Shown: in pieces, positions 46,737 to 57,835 of the stretch | How the letters are laid out: each line of letters begins with the position of its first letter | How positions within the stretch are numbered: position 1 is the first letter of the stretch | Assembly: GCF_002119805.1 (NCBI RefSeq) | Contig: NZ_CP021059.1 | Span: forward strand, 620,001-684,000 | Reading direction: 5' to 3' | Source: Macrococcoides canis | GTDB taxonomy: Bacteria; Bacillota; Bacilli; Staphylococcales; Staphylococcaceae | DNA: 64,000 nucleotides | Notes under the pieces: model-generated | Told to the model about the DNA's origin: nothing | Database searches by the model: none | What the model saw: the letters and a program-made list of their open reading frames with translations, nothing else | Made by a program: the position numbers and the translations under genes

Positions 46737-46765
46737 TTGTAAATTGATATAAAGTTATTTAATAT
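46737..46765 (+). promoter_or_regulatory. Promoter of the hprK operon
   Basis: TTGTAA at 46737-46742 and TAATAT at 46760-46765 are 17 bp apart, 27 bp upstream of the hprK ATG. Confidence 0.55.
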
Positions 46766-46792
46766 TAGTGATAAGAGAAAGTGAGGAAAATT

Positions 46793-47722
46793 ATGATAAC
46801 AAGTATAGAACTGATCGATAAATTTGACCTTAAATTTTTAGCGGGTAATGTCGCAATAGAAATCCCTGTAGCGAATGCAGACATTTCGCGACCTGGTCTT
46901 GAGATGGCAGGCTTCTTCTCTCATTATTCTTCTGATCGCATACAAATATTAGGCACGACTGAGATGTCTTTCTTTGAAACATTATCAAAGGAAGAACGTG
47001 CAGAAAGAATGGTAAAGCTTTGTCGTAAGGAAACGCCTTGTATTATCCTATCAAGAAATATTCCGGCGCCTCCGGAACTTATAGATGCTTGTAACCGTAA
47101 AGGGACGCCACTTCTTCAGAGTAAAGAGGCAACGACGAGTTTAATCAGCAAGATAACATCTTATCTTGAAAGTGAGCTCGCACCTGAAACGACGATGCAC
47201 GGTGTTCTGGTCGATGTATATGGGGTAGGTGTATTGATCACCGGTGATTCTGGCGTAGGTAAGAGTGAGACAGCACTTGAACTTGTCAAACGTGGACATC
47301 GCCTCGTTGCAGATGACAATGTAGAAATAAAAGAAGTTTCACGTAATGTACTGATGGGTAAAGCACCAAAGCTGATAGAACATCTGCTTGAAATTAGAGG
47401 ACTCGGTATCATCAATGTAATGACGTTATTCGGTGCAGGGAGCGTCCTTCCAGAGAAGCGTCTCATGCTCAATATCAATCTGGAAACATGGGGTAAAGAT
47501 AAAGTTTATGATCGCATCGGATTGATCGAAGAAAAATTATCGATTCTTGATTCTGAGATTACGAAGAAGACGGTCCCTGTCAGACCAGGGCGTAACTTAG
47601 CGGTAATTATAGAAGTTGCTGCGATGAACTATCGTCTCAATAAGATGGGAACGAACACTGCAAAAGATTTTAATGAACGACTGAACGAACAAATTAGAAA
47701 GCAGTCGATAAAGGAGATTTAA
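46793..47722 (+). CDS. hprK: HPr kinase/phosphorylase
   Basis: HprK phosphorylates and dephosphorylates Ser46 of HPr and so sets carbon catabolite repression. The 309-residue protein has an N-terminal regulatory domain and a C-terminal catalytic domain with His136, Walker [10 protein letters not shown] (151-159), the bifunctional signature [15 protein letters not shown] and [16 protein letters not shown] four-residue upstream extension is ruled out by GTGAGG before the ATG at 46793. lgt begins one base after its stop; the operon hprK-lgt-acyltransferase-TPR matches other Firmicutes. Confidence 0.96.
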   Translation: MITSIELIDKFDLKFLAGNVAIEIPVANADISRPGLEMAGFFSHYSSDRIQILGTTEMSFFETLSKEERAERMVKLCRKETPCIILSRNIPAPPELIDACNRKGTPLLQSKEATTSLISKITSYLESELAPETTMHGVLVDVYGVGVLITGDSGVGKSETALELVKRGHRLVADDNVEIKEVSRNVLMGKAPKLIEHLLEIRGLGIINVMTLFGAGSVLPEKRLMLNINLETWGKDKVYDRIGLIEEKLSILDSEITKKTVPVRPGRNLAVIIEVAAMNYRLNKMGTNTAKDFNERLNEQIRKQSIKEI

Positions 47723-47723
47723 C

Positions 47724-48563
47724 ATGACACCATTTGATCCAGTTGCATTTGAGCTCTTTGGCTATCCAGTAAGATGGTATGGTATTATTATTGCGTTTGG
47801 TATATTAATCGGATACATTATCGCTCAAAAAGAAACAGAGAAAAAACATTTTAAAGAAGATACATTGATTGATATTGTCATGTGGTCCGTCGTTTCAGGG
47901 ATAATTTGTGCACGTATCTATTATGTATTGTTTAAATGGGATTATTATCAGGATCATTTGTCTGAAATTCCAATGATTATGAACGGTGGCATTGCGATTC
48001 ATGGGGGACTTATCGGTGCAATAGGTATGGCATATTTCTTATGTAAGAAGAAAGGCATATCATTTTTTCAGCTTGGAGATATTGCGGCACCAAGTATCAT
48101 ACTCGGACAGGCAATTGGCCGATGGGGCAACTTTATGAACCAGGAAGCACATGGTGGCGTGGTTTCGAGAGATTTCCTGGAGTCGCTGCACTTACCGAAG
48201 TTTATTATCAATCAGATGAATATTGATGGAACATATTATCATCCGACCTTCCTCTATGAATCACTATGGAGCTTTATTGGATTTGTTATATTATTACTGA
48301 TCAGAAAACGTCTGAAGATCGGTCAGACCTTTCTTCTGTATACGATATGGTATTCGATTGGACGTGTGTTTGTAGAAGGATTAAGAACAGATAGTTTAAT
48401 GCTTACATCGAATCTCCGTATTGCACAAGTGATTTCAATCGTAATTATGGTTGCAGCGATCTTGATATGGCTTTATCGTAATTATAAATATCGTCTCCCG
48501 CGTTACGGTGAAGTGAATGAACCTTTGAGGAGCTCTGCGGATGCGTCATTTAAATCGCTATAG
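47724..48563 (+). CDS. lgt: Prolipoprotein diacylglyceryl transferase
   Basis: Lgt attaches diacylglycerol to the lipobox cysteine of prelipoproteins in the membrane. The 279-residue protein has seven helices and the family signature [14 protein letters not shown], plus [12 protein letters not shown] with the conserved His-Gly and FLYESLW. It would act on the lipoproteins encoded in this window (YtkA-like, YkyA-like, CccB). It is coupled to hprK by a one-base gap and overlaps the acyltransferase gene by 23 bases. Confidence 0.96.
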   Translation: MTPFDPVAFELFGYPVRWYGIIIAFGILIGYIIAQKETEKKHFKEDTLIDIVMWSVVSGIICARIYYVLFKWDYYQDHLSEIPMIMNGGIAIHGGLIGAIGMAYFLCKKKGISFFQLGDIAAPSIILGQAIGRWGNFMNQEAHGGVVSRDFLESLHLPKFIINQMNIDGTYYHPTFLYESLWSFIGFVILLLIRKRLKIGQTFLLYTIWYSIGRVFVEGLRTDSLMLTSNLRIAQVISIVIMVAAILIWLYRNYKYRLPRYGEVNEPLRSSADASFKSL

Positions 48564-49014
48564 ATTAGAAGGTCCTAACCCATTGTGGCAGATGTATAAG
48601 ACAGTTTCATTCGTTAAAGTCTGCCGTAACTTTATTGTAATTGAATTGTGCCGCATTCTGCCATCAGTGAAATGGAAGCATTACCTGCTCAGAAAATGTC
48701 TAAAGATGCAGCTCGGGCAGCATGTGTCGTTTGCATATAAGGCGATGCCTGACTTGATGTTTCCTGAACTGATTAAAATCGGTGATAATTCAATCATAGG
48801 GTATAACGCAACATTGCTTGCACATGAATATTTGACGGACGAGTATCGCACTGGACCGATTACGATTGGAAAAGATGTATTGATTGGTGCAAATGTTACG
48901 ATCTTGCCAGGTGTGACAATAGGTGATGGTGCAAAAGTAGGAGCAATGACGGTTGTAACGAAAGATATTCCTGCGCATGCCTTTGCATATGGTAATCCGA
49001 TGCACATAAAATAA
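48541..49014 (+). CDS. Hexapeptide-repeat acetyltransferase (YvoF-like)
   Basis: This 157-residue protein has a left-handed beta-helix acyltransferase C-terminal half with hexapeptide repeats ([44 protein letters not shown]). The first 50 residues are positively charged with few clear motifs. It resembles YvoF in B. subtilis, which lies in the hprK-lgt cluster, but the intervening ppaX gene is missing here. The acceptor is unknown. It overlaps lgt by 23 bases and precedes the TPR gene. Confidence 0.85.
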   Translation: MRHLNRYRLEGPNPLWQMYKTVSFVKVCRNFIVIELCRILPSVKWKHYLLRKCLKMQLGQHVSFAYKAMPDLMFPELIKIGDNSIIGYNATLLAHEYLTDEYRTGPITIGKDVLIGANVTILPGVTIGDGAKVGAMTVVTKDIPAHAFAYGNPMHIK

Positions 49015-49035
49015 TAACGAACGGAGGTGAGATGG

Positions 49036-50454
49036 ATGAGTAATGTTATCCGTTTTCCGGCGAATGAAGATGAGTATTACCAGATTGGAATTAAGAAGCA
49101 GAGTGAACATCATTACGAAGAAGCCATCTCATTCTTCATAAAATCACTGGATTTAAATCCTAAATACGATACAGTACAGCAGATTGCTACTTGTTTTTCA
49201 GAACTTGGTAATTTCGATAAAGCACAGCATTATCTTATTGATTATTTTAAAGATGATTTTAATGAAGAAGATGTCTTCTATGATCTCAGTCAACTCTATA
49301 TTAGACAACGTGATCCAAATAAAGCATTTTTATTTGGTATGTATTACTGTCTGCTTACAGATGACCGTGCATATCTTGAAGAGCTGACAACAATGTTCGA
49401 AGTCGTTTATAATGATGTCACTAAAGTAGAGGTAGAAAGTGAAAACTTTGTCGTCCATTATATCTTTCAGTATTTTTTTGAACATATGAATTATGATCTT
49501 GCATTAGAGTGGATTGAATTTCAGCCCTATGAAATTCAGATGCGTACCGAAGTACGGAACTTAAAGGCGATGACCTTACTGTTTAATAGCAAGTATCATG
49601 AAGCGGCAAAGATATTAAAGCAGTTACTCGAAGAAAATCCAGCAGATATCAATGCGCTCTGTCACTATACATTACTGCTATACAATACACATCAGACGAA
49701 AACGTATCAATCCTATTTAAAGAAGCTTAGAACGATAATCCCGATCAATGACGATGAAAAATTCAAATTGGGCATCGTGCTGAGTTTCCTGAAAGAGTAT
49801 ACAGAATCCTATCAACTGCTGTTTCCATTGTATCAAAAAGGAAAGTTTCATAATTCACAGATGCTGCATGCGTTAAGTTATTCGAGCTATGCACTTGGTT
49901 ATGTCATTCAGTCGGATATGTTCTTTCAGCAGCTCAGTGAAATCGTAAGTCATCCGGGTGTAAGTCCACGTAAGATGGCAGAAGGTGAAGCCTATATTAT
50001 AGATGAAGTTATGCCGCTGTTAAATAGCGAAGATCAGCATCGTCGTCTTATCGGTATCTTTCTGTTATCGCGTATTAAAGATAAGACGTTGATGATCAAT
50101 CAGAACGTATGGAATCAGCTTGAAGAGATGAGTGATTATGAGAAGTTATATCTCTCGTATATCTTTCATAACATTCAGCTTGTCAAACTAGATTTCATTC
50201 ATAGAGGACTTGAATTAATCCATGACCAGAATGGCGATCTGGAGCTGATGGAACGATGGATAGATATGGCAGAATCCGTAATTGAGAAAAAATTAGATCT
50301 TAAACAGATTAATGCATATACAGCAGTGTGCTACTTTGTGTATGAAAGATCCCGAAATGAAAAGTTATCAAAACGTGCAGCGATAGAGAAGTTTAACACG
50401 ACACGATATCATTTTATGAAGGTGTATGATCAGTTCAAGCAAAATAATATTTAA
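49036..50454 (+). CDS. TPR-repeat protein (YvcD-like)
   Basis: This 472-residue protein contains tetratricopeptide repeats, clearest at residues 10-80 (YEEAISFFIKSLDLNPKYDTV, NFDKAQHYLIDYF) and about 180-215 (YHEAAKILKQLLEENPADINAL). It has no signal peptide or membrane segment and is probably a cytoplasmic scaffold. A GTG at 49027 is in frame, but it is part of GGAGGTG, so the ATG at 49036 is the start. It ends the hprK-lgt gene group ahead of trxB. Confidence 0.82.
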   Translation: MSNVIRFPANEDEYYQIGIKKQSEHHYEEAISFFIKSLDLNPKYDTVQQIATCFSELGNFDKAQHYLIDYFKDDFNEEDVFYDLSQLYIRQRDPNKAFLFGMYYCLLTDDRAYLEELTTMFEVVYNDVTKVEVESENFVVHYIFQYFFEHMNYDLALEWIEFQPYEIQMRTEVRNLKAMTLLFNSKYHEAAKILKQLLEENPADINALCHYTLLLYNTHQTKTYQSYLKKLRTIIPINDDEKFKLGIVLSFLKEYTESYQLLFPLYQKGKFHNSQMLHALSYSSYALGYVIQSDMFFQQLSEIVSHPGVSPRKMAEGEAYIIDEVMPLLNSEDQHRRLIGIFLLSRIKDKTLMINQNVWNQLEEMSDYEKLYLSYIFHNIQLVKLDFIHRGLELIHDQNGDLELMERWIDMAESVIEKKLDLKQINAYTAVCYFVYERSRNEKLSKRAAIEKFNTTRYHFMKVYDQFKQNNI

Positions 50455-50480
50455 AAATGTGGAATTCATGTATATTATAA

Positions 50481-51437
<957 letters not shown>

Positions 51438-51448
51438 TATATTTCTAC

Positions 51449-51480
51449 AAATAGATACGCATTTCGTGCGTGTCTATTTT
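51449..51480 (+). terminator. Terminator after trxB
   Basis: AAATAGATACGCA pairs with TGCGTGTCTATTT (one wobble) around TTTCG, followed by TTT. Confidence 0.85.
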
Positions 51481-51523
51481 TATGAATTCATGTAGAATGA
51501 AATTAAGATGAGGAGGAATGTAT

Positions 51524-52426
51524 ATGTCGAACGAAGATACATATAAACGACTAGTCGTTGTCACTGGTATGAGCGGTGCAGGGAAAAGTGTAGCAATTCA
51601 ATGTCTTGAGGACCTTGGTTATTTCTGTGTTGATAACCTACCTCCTATATTGCTGCCAAAGTTTATCGAGCTGATGCACAATAATACAGAGTCACTGTCT
51701 CGCGTGGCTATCGGAATTGACTTGCGCGGAAAGGATTTCTTTAACAGCTTACAGGATGAAATTCAAAATATTATCAATTTAAATGATGTGCTCGTGCAAG
51801 TTTTATTCGTCGAAGCAAGCGATCAAATATTAGTTTCACGTTATAAAGAAACGAGACGTACACATCCACTTCAAGATAACATTTCATTGATTGATGCGAT
51901 ACAGGAGGAGAGAAAGCTGCTTGCTGATTTAAGAGGGGTTGCAACGCACATTATTGATTCCTCTGAATTTAAGCCGAAAGCATTACGCTCTAAGGTGATT
52001 GAAATCTTTGGCTCTGGTAAAGATAATATCTTTACGATTAATGTGATGAGCTTCGGCTTTAAACATGGATTGCCCATCGATGCAGATATCGTGTTCGATG
52101 TGAGATTCCTGCCGAATCCATATTACATAGAAGAGATGAGGACATTAACAGGACTCGATCCCCTCGTTTATGACTATGTCATGAAATGGAAAGAGACTGA
52201 AATGTTCTACCAGAAATTAATCGATCTGCTGAAGTTCGTTATTCCTGGCTACATGCGCGAAGGTAAAAGCCAGGTTGTAATCGCTATAGGATGTACAGGT
52301 GGACAGCACCGTTCAGTTGCGTTAAGTGAACGTATCAGCAATGAATTAAAGGATTTCTTTGATTTTGAACTTCATACTCGCCATAGAGATGCACTCATCG
52401 AGGGAACGATCAATGAAAAGGCTTAA
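51524..52426 (+). CDS. rapZ: RapZ/YvcJ family RNase adapter, nucleotide-binding
   Basis: This 300-residue P-loop protein has Walker A GMSGAGKS near residue 18, a Walker B-like segment GIDLRG, and the C-terminal domain motif [20 protein letters not shown]. coli RapZ guides RNase E to sRNA GlmZ, whereas the Firmicute YvcJ role is less clear. The ATG at 51524 follows AGGAGG. It overlaps yvcK by 14 bases, and the order rapZ-yvcK-whiA is conserved across Firmicutes. Confidence 0.93.
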   Translation: MSNEDTYKRLVVVTGMSGAGKSVAIQCLEDLGYFCVDNLPPILLPKFIELMHNNTESLSRVAIGIDLRGKDFFNSLQDEIQNIINLNDVLVQVLFVEASDQILVSRYKETRRTHPLQDNISLIDAIQEERKLLADLRGVATHIIDSSEFKPKALRSKVIEIFGSGKDNIFTINVMSFGFKHGLPIDADIVFDVRFLPNPYYIEEMRTLTGLDPLVYDYVMKWKETEMFYQKLIDLLKFVIPGYMREGKSQVVIAIGCTGGQHRSVALSERISNELKDFFDFELHTRHRDALIEGTINEKA

Positions 52427-53405
52427 AGTCTGTCTTATCGGCGGGGGTACAGGTCTTTCAGTTATGGCGAGAGGACTTAAAGAATATCCTGTTGATATTA
52501 CAGCCATTGTAACGGTTGCGGATGATGGAGGGAGTACAGGTAAGATCAGGGATGTTATGGATATCCCTGCACCTGGTGACATAAGAAATGTACTCGCAGC
52601 CTTAAGTGACGTAGAACCAATGCTTGAGAAATTATTTCAGTATCGTTTTAATTCAGATACGCTGGGTGGGCACCCGGTCGGTAACTTGATGATAGCAGCG
52701 ATGACAGATGTCACGGATGATTTTGGTCATGCAGTCAAAGAACTGAGTAAAATCTTGAATGTAAAAGGAACAGTGATTCCTTCAACAAATACGAGTCCGA
52801 TATTGAATGCCGTCATGGAAGATGGTGAAATTGTTGTCGGAGAATCTCTGATTCCTTTAAAACTTAAAAGAATAGATAATGTCTTCTTGACACCGGGCTA
52901 TATTAAACCTGTGCAGGAAGCGGTAGAAGCAGTTCTGGAAGCTGATCTCATTGTGATGGGACCCGGCAGTCTTTATACAAGTATAATTCCGAATTTAGTC
53001 ATCCGTGAACTAGGGGATGCTATTATTGAAAGTAAGGCGAAGAAGCTCTATGTCTCTAATATTATGACGCAACCAGGTGAAACGACAGATTACACGGTAT
53101 CTGACCATATCGAAGCGATTCATAAACATGTCGCATCTCCATTTATTCAGTTTGTCATTGCCAATGAACTGGTGCTTCAAAATAAGATTAACGAGAATTA
53201 TGCAAAGCGTAATTCAAAATTTGTAACGTGTGACTCTGAGAACATTCAGCGTATGGGTATCACACTTATTACTGATGATGGGCTCGTTGAAATCAACGAA
53301 GAAGGTGCAGTACGACATAATAACGAAGTGCTCGCCGAAATGATTTATGAATTAGCATTAAGTGAAATCAGTACAATTGAATTCACTCAGAAAGAGGGAG
53401 AATAA
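52413..53405 (+). CDS. yvcK: YvcK/GlmR family UDP-sugar-binding regulator
   Basis: The 330-residue protein starts [23 protein letters not shown], the YvcK/CofD-like nucleotide-sugar motif, followed by [13 protein letters not shown] and [13 protein letters not shown]. In B. subtilis GlmR (YvcK) binds UDP-GlcNAc and stimulates GlmS, linking carbon flow to wall synthesis. The start ATG at 52413 lies inside rapZ, with GAGGG upstream. Only one base separates its stop from the whiA start. Confidence 0.93.
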   Translation: MKRLKVCLIGGGTGLSVMARGLKEYPVDITAIVTVADDGGSTGKIRDVMDIPAPGDIRNVLAALSDVEPMLEKLFQYRFNSDTLGGHPVGNLMIAAMTDVTDDFGHAVKELSKILNVKGTVIPSTNTSPILNAVMEDGEIVVGESLIPLKLKRIDNVFLTPGYIKPVQEAVEAVLEADLIVMGPGSLYTSIIPNLVIRELGDAIIESKAKKLYVSNIMTQPGETTDYTVSDHIEAIHKHVASPFIQFVIANELVLQNKINENYAKRNSKFVTCDSENIQRMGITLITDDGLVEINEEGAVRHNNEVLAEMIYELALSEISTIEFTQKEGE

Positions 53406-53406
53406 A

Positions 53407-54357
53407 TTGTCATTTGCTTCAGAGATGAAGAATGAATTGACGCGGATAGAGACAGACCTTTGCTGTAGTAAAGCAGAGCTTGCCGCGCTCATTCGAATGA
53501 ACGGAAATTTAAACATACAGAATATGCAGTGGGTGATTAATGTACAATCAGAAAATGCAGCCATTGCACGCCGTGTATATAGTCTGACAAAGAAGATATT
53601 CGGTGTTGATATTGAATTACTTGTACGTAAGAAAATGAAGTTAAAGAAGAATAATGTCTATATTTGTCGTATCAAGATGAAGACTAAAGAAATTCTTGAT
53701 GAACTGAGTATATTGCAGGATGGCCAGTTTGTGCAGCATATCGATCAGTCTCTGATCAAAGACGAATGCTGTAAGCGAAGTTATTTAAGAGGGGCATTTC
53801 TAGCGGGTGGATCTGTAAATAATCCGGAGACATCGTCGTATCACCTTGAAATATTCTCATTATACGAAAGTCACTCTGAAGGCTTAACTGAACTGATGAA
53901 TGGTTACGGACTGAATGCGAAAACTCTGGAACGCAAGAAAGGCTATATTTCGTATTTGAAAGAAGCAGAAAAAATATCAGACTTTCTGAGTATCATCGGT
54001 GGCTATCAGGCACTGCTTAAGTTTGAAGATGTCAGAATCGTCAGGGATATGCGCAATTCCGTAAATCGCCTCGTCAATTGCGAAACAGCTAACTTAAATA
54101 AGACGATTGGTGCTGCAATGCGCCAAGTAGAGAATATTAGGTTGATTGATGAAGAAATTGGTATCGATGAACTTCCAGAACGATTAAGGGAGATTGCGAG
54201 ACTGCGTGTGCAGCATCAGGATATCTCGCTCAAAGAACTGGGTGAGATGGTTTCTACCGGTGTAATATCGAAGTCTGGCGTCAATCATCGACTAAGAAAA
54301 ATCGATGAGATTGCGGAGAAACTAAGAAATGGCGAACATATTGAACTGAAGAAATAA
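53407..54357 (+). CDS. whiA: DNA-binding protein WhiA
   Basis: WhiA pairs a LAGLIDADG-like N-terminal domain (about residues 1-200, including [23 protein letters not shown]-type sequence) with a C-terminal helix-turn-helix (about 225-305, [26 protein letters not shown]). In Gram-positives it affects cell division and chromosome segregation. The 316-residue product starts at a TTG at 53407, immediately after the yvcK stop, with GAGGGAG upstream. It ends the rapZ-yvcK-whiA operon at a terminator shared with clpP. Confidence 0.94.
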   Translation: MSFASEMKNELTRIETDLCCSKAELAALIRMNGNLNIQNMQWVINVQSENAAIARRVYSLTKKIFGVDIELLVRKKMKLKKNNVYICRIKMKTKEILDELSILQDGQFVQHIDQSLIKDECCKRSYLRGAFLAGGSVNNPETSSYHLEIFSLYESHSEGLTELMNGYGLNAKTLERKKGYISYLKEAEKISDFLSIIGGYQALLKFEDVRIVRDMRNSVNRLVNCETANLNKTIGAAMRQVENIRLIDEEIGIDELPERLREIARLRVQHQDISLKELGEMVSTGVISKSGVNHRLRKIDEIAEKLRNGEHIELKK

Positions 54358-54385
54358 AATAATAGTTATGATGTATTTTAACGAT

Positions 54386-54432
54386 AAAAAAGAGCGTGTA
54401 CTAAGTAATCTTACTTAGCACACGCTCTTTTT
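54386..54432. terminator. Bidirectional terminator between whiA and clpP
   Basis: AAAAAGAGCGTG pairs with CACGCTCTTTTT, with an inner CTAAGTAA/TTACTTAG stem around a TC-rich loop. Convergent genes share it. Confidence 0.9.
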
Positions 54433-54436
54433 AATT

Positions 54437-55021
54437 TTATTCTGCTGGATGCATAACTTCGTCGATTAAGCCATAAGCTTTCGCTTCATCTGCTGTTAAG
54501 AAGTTGTCACGATCTGTATCTTTTTCAATCTTTTCGATAGGTTGACCTGTGCGTTCAGCTAAGATGCGATTAAGTTTTTCGCGTGTCTTTAAAATATGAC
54601 GTGCCGCAATTTCAATTTCAGTTGCCTGACCTTGTGCGCCACCTAACGGCTGGTGAATCATCACTTCAGCATTTGGTAGAGCGAAGCGTTTCCCTTTTGC
54701 TCCGGCTGCAAGTAAGAATGATCCCATTGATGCAGCCATACCGATACAGATTGTCTGTACGTCAGGTTTGATGTGCTGCATTGTATCATAGATAGCCATA
54801 CCAGCAGTCACGCTACCACCAGGTGAGTTGATGTATAAATAGATATCTTTCTCTGCATCTTGTGCTTGTAAGAATAATAACTGAGATACGATAGAGTTTG
54901 CCACGTTATCATCGATTGCTGATCCTAACATGATGATGCGGTCCTTTAACAGACGTGAATAAATATCATATGCGCGTTCTCCGCGATTTGTTGATTCGAT
55001 TACTGTAGGTATTAAGTTCAT
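54437..55021 (-). CDS. clpP: ATP-dependent Clp protease proteolytic subunit ClpP
   Basis: ClpP forms the tetradecameric barrel that degrades proteins unfolded by ClpX or ClpC. The 194-residue serine protease has Ser98 in GMAASMGSF, His123 in VMIHQPLGG and an Asp near residue 172, with the N-terminal MNLIPTVIE axial segment. AAGGAGG precedes the ATG. A perfect CtsR operator overlaps its promoter upstream, so it should be heat- and stress-induced. Monocistronic. Confidence 0.97.
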
Positions 55022-55063
55022 TAATAAATCCTCCTTAAGGTTCGTTTAAATTTCGTTAAATTT

Positions 55064-55093
55064 AATATACACTATAAAGTCAAAGATAGTCAA
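55064..55093 (-). promoter_or_regulatory. Promoter of clpP
   Basis: On the minus strand TTGACT (55093-55088) and TATATT (55069-55064) are 18 bp apart. The CtsR operator covers the -35 and part of the spacer. Confidence 0.7.
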
Positions 55094-55094
55094 A
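55078..55094. promoter_or_regulatory. CtsR operator of clpP
   Basis: AGTCAAAGATAGTCAAA is a full match to the CtsR heptad-repeat consensus RGTCADNNANRGTCADN. CtsR represses clp genes until heat or protein stress. Confidence 0.9.
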
Positions 55095-55182
55095 AATAGC
55101 GCTCATATCATTAATTATTTTAACGTTAATGCTAATATAATAGTAGTATTTAGTTTGAAATCATAATAAAAGGAGAATATCT

Positions 55183-55422
55183 ATGAAAGAACTTACTTTA
55201 CTTGTAGGGAATCAGTGTGGACTTTGCAATGATGCTAAAATTCAAATCGCACTTGCACAAGAAGATGCTGATTTTGCTGTGCACGAAATCAATATCAATA
55301 GTGATGCAGCATTAGAGGAACAATACTTTATGTCGATTCCGGTGTTATTACATAATGATGTTGTGATTCAGGAAGGGCATATTGATTTTGTGACGATTCT
55401 GGAATATTTAAGCGAAAACTAA
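55183..55422 (+). CDS. Glutaredoxin-like protein with CxxC (DUF836 family)
   Basis: The 79-residue protein has a thioredoxin-like fold pattern: a first strand ELTLLVGNQCGLCNDAKIQI with a CGLC redox pair, the SIPVLLHND cis-Pro loop, and a C-terminal helix. It matches the small DUF836/glutaredoxin-like family found before cggR in Bacilli. Partner proteins are unknown. AAAGGAG precedes the ATG. A promoter for cggR begins within 40 bp of its stop. Confidence 0.82.
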   Translation: MKELTLLVGNQCGLCNDAKIQIALAQEDADFAVHEININSDAALEEQYFMSIPVLLHNDVVIQEGHIDFVTILEYLSEN

Positions 55423-55458
55423 AGAAAACGTATTCATAGAGTTTTTAGAAGCTTTTAC

Positions 55459-55487
55459 TTGCTTACTATAAACGAACTTGCTATTAT
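55459..55487 (+). promoter_or_regulatory. Promoter of the cggR-gapA unit
   Basis: TTGCTT at 55459-55464 and TATTAT at 55482-55487 are 17 bp apart. The CggR operator lies 33 bp downstream of the -10. Confidence 0.7.
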
Positions 55488-55498
55488 GTATGTGTAAC

Positions 55499-55537
55499 GT
55501 AAGTTACTTTTTGACCCTAGCGGGACAAAATCGGTCC
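55499..55537 (+). promoter_or_regulatory. CggR operator
   Basis: CGGGACAAAATCGGTCC (55521-55537) matches the second half of the B. subtilis CggR operator (CGGGACATATAATGTCC) at most positions. The preceding bases TTACTTTTTGACCCTAG resemble the diverged first half. It lies between promoter and start codon, suiting CggR's roadblock mode, relieved by fructose-1,6-bisphosphate. Confidence 0.8.
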
Positions 55538-55561
55538 ATGACTAATTAAGGAGGGGTGGAT

Positions 55562-56578
55562 TTGAATGCTTTATTTGAGGTTCAAAAGAAGCTTGTCCCT
55601 GATTTAGTTGACAAGATGTACAGAAGATTTCAGATACTCTCTGCGATTGAGCTGCATGAGCCGATAGGTAGACGTGCGCTTAGTGAAACAGTTCATCTGA
55701 GTGAACGTATTCTTAGAACTGAGACAGATATATTAAAAACGCAAGGTCTGATTACCATTACATCTAAAGGCATGTCAGTAACTGACAGTGGTAAAGATGT
55801 TCTTGATAAGATGAAAGCTTCGATGGATAGTCTGACAAGGCTGGAACATGTTGCGCATGCTATAGAAAGCCGCTATGGCATTCAAAAGGTAATCGTTGTA
55901 AGCGGTGATGCAGACAACGATGATGAAGTGAAACTGAGGATGGGTCAGGCAACGAGCGAATATCTGGAAAGTTGTTTTAAAGACGGTACTAAAGTGACTG
56001 TAACAGGAGGATCGACAATGGCGTATATTGCGCGTTCGATGCGTCCTACTGATAAATCTATCAATTTCATTCCTGCGCGTGGAGGATTAGGTGAAGAAGT
56101 TTCTTTTCAAGCCAATGCAATAACACATTTGATGGCTGAACAGACGGGTGGGACGTTCGAAGTTCTCTATGTCCCAGATCAAGTAAGTGAAGCAGGTTAT
56201 AATGCACTTCTTGAGGAACAGTCTGTCAGACGTGTATTACAGCATATTCAACAGGCAGATATTGTACTGCATGGCATTGGTTCAGCGCATAAGATGGCTG
56301 AAAGAAGGCACTCATCACCACAAGTTATGGAGAAGCTGATGGATGGAAATGCTGTTGCTGAAGCTTTCGGTTATTATTTTGATGAGGATGGCAACATCGT
56401 CTATCGTGTAAGAACAATTGGTATACATCTTGATGACCTCACTGAAGACAAAAGAATCATTGCCGTAGCAGGAGGGAATAGTAAGAAAGAAGCGATTGCT
56501 TCCTATCTGAAGATAGCTCCGAAACATACGGTATTGATTACAGATTCAGTTGTAGGTGACTGGCTGATGAATCAGTAG
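55562..56578 (+). CDS. cggR: Central glycolytic genes regulator CggR (GapR)
   Basis: CggR is a SorC-family repressor that binds fructose-1,6-bisphosphate. The 338-residue protein has an N-terminal winged helix (about residues 25-75, PIGRRALSETVHLSERILRTE) and a sugar-binding domain with VTGGSTMAYIARSM and GIGSAHKMAERR. A GTG at 55556 is in frame, but it lies within GGAGGGGTGG, so the TTG at 55562 is taken; the N-terminus MNALFEVQKKL then matches B. subtilis CggR. It precedes gapA, as in other Bacilli. Confidence 0.94.
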   Translation: MNALFEVQKKLVPDLVDKMYRRFQILSAIELHEPIGRRALSETVHLSERILRTETDILKTQGLITITSKGMSVTDSGKDVLDKMKASMDSLTRLEHVAHAIESRYGIQKVIVVSGDADNDDEVKLRMGQATSEYLESCFKDGTKVTVTGGSTMAYIARSMRPTDKSINFIPARGGLGEEVSFQANAITHLMAEQTGGTFEVLYVPDQVSEAGYNALLEEQSVRRVLQHIQQADIVLHGIGSAHKMAERRHSSPQVMEKLMDGNAVAEAFGYYFDEDGNIVYRVRTIGIHLDDLTEDKRIIAVAGGNSKKEAIASYLKIAPKHTVLITDSVVGDWLMNQ

Positions 56579-56715
56579 CTTCAAAGGAAATTTCGATGTC
56601 AGAAGTGTAATATTTTTATTTTTCTGTGTATTTTGATTATAATAGGCATGTATGATGAATTTGGTAGTAAAGGGTATATCCCTTAAAAATAGACATTTAA
56701 AGGAGGCCATACATT

Positions 56716-57729
56716 ATGGCAGTAAAAGTAGCAATTAACGGATTTGGTAGAATCGGACGTTTAGCATTCAGAAGATTACAAGAAGTAGAAGGTATTGAAG
56801 TAGTAGCAGTTAACGATTTAACAGATGATAAAATGCTCGCGCATTTATTAAAATATGATACAACACAAGGGCGTTTCAAAGAAGAAGTAGAAGTTATTGA
56901 AGGCGGATTCCGTGTCAACGGTCGCGAAGTTAAATCATTCGAAAATCCTAACCCAGCTGAATTACCATGGGGCGAGCTTGGAATCGACGTAGTATTAGAA
57001 TGTACTGGTTTCTTCACGGATAAAGAAAAAGCTCAAGCGCATATCGAAGCAGGCGCTAAAAAAGTATTAATCTCTGCACCTGCTAAAGGCGACTTAAAAA
57101 CTGTAGTATATAACGTTAACCACGACGTATTAGATGGTTCTGAAGAGATCGTTTCTGGTGCTTCATGTACTACTAACTGTTTAGCACCTATGGCTAAAGT
57201 ATTAAACGATGAATTTGGTATCATTGAAGGATTAATGATGACAGTTCACGCATTTACTGGTGACCAAAACACATTAGATGCACCACACGCAAAAGGTGAC
57301 TTCCGTCGTGCACGTGCTGCTGCAAACAACATCGTTCCTAACTCAACAGGTGCTGCTAAAGCAATCGGTTTAGTTATCCCTGAATTAAAAGGTAAATTAG
57401 ACGGATCAGCTCAACGTGTTCCAGTTCCAACTGGTTCAGTAACTGAGTTAACTACAATCTTAGAAAAAGAAGTTTCAGTTGAAGAAGTTAACGCTGCAAT
57501 GAAAGCTGCTTCTAACGAATCATTCGGTTACACTGAAGACGAAATCGTATCATCAGACATTATCGGTATTACTTACGGTTCATTATTTGATGCAACACAA
57601 ACACGTGTAATGACTGTTGGTGAACACCAGATGGTTAAGACAGTTGCTTGGTACGATAACGAAATGAGCTACACTGCACAATTAGTTCGTACGTTAGAAT
57701 TCTTAGCTGAACAAGCACAAGCTAAATAA
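56716..57729 (+). CDS. gapA: Glyceraldehyde-3-phosphate dehydrogenase, glycolytic GapA
   Basis: GapA converts glyceraldehyde-3-phosphate to 1,3-bisphosphoglycerate with NAD. The 337-residue protein has the Rossmann motif [14 protein letters not shown], catalytic Cys151 in [13 protein letters not shown] and the His-containing segment. Position after cggR marks it as the glycolytic, not the gluconeogenic, enzyme. Codon use is strongly biased (for example GGT and TTA), as expected of a very highly expressed gene. AAAGGAGG precedes the ATG and a terminator follows. Confidence 0.97.
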   Translation: MAVKVAINGFGRIGRLAFRRLQEVEGIEVVAVNDLTDDKMLAHLLKYDTTQGRFKEEVEVIEGGFRVNGREVKSFENPNPAELPWGELGIDVVLECTGFFTDKEKAQAHIEAGAKKVLISAPAKGDLKTVVYNVNHDVLDGSEEIVSGASCTTNCLAPMAKVLNDEFGIIEGLMMTVHAFTGDQNTLDAPHAKGDFRRARAAANNIVPNSTGAAKAIGLVIPELKGKLDGSAQRVPVPTGSVTELTTILEKEVSVEEVNAAMKAASNESFGYTEDEIVSSDIIGITYGSLFDATQTRVMTVGEHQMVKTVAWYDNEMSYTAQLVRTLEFLAEQAQAK

Positions 57730-57745
57730 TAATTTATTCACGCGT

Positions 57746-57780
57746 AAGCGGGGGAAGATTTCGCTTCTCCTGCTTTTTTT
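57746..57780 (+). terminator. Terminator after gapA
   Basis: AAGCGGGGGAAG pairs with CTTCTCCTGCTT (with G-T pairs) and seven T follow. It probably lets some transcripts read into pgk. Confidence 0.8.
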
Positions 57781-57792
57781 AATAAGTTATTT

Positions 57793-57800
57793 GGTATAAT
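57793..57800 (+). promoter_or_regulatory. Extended -10 promoter element before pgk
   Basis: TGG followed directly by the perfect -10 TATAAT at 57795-57800. No good -35 is evident; the hexamer position overlaps the gapA terminator. It suggests separate expression of pgk-tpiA-gpmI-eno. Confidence 0.55.
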
Positions 57801-57835
57801 TATATTGTAAGAATATATTATTAGGAGGCCATAAC

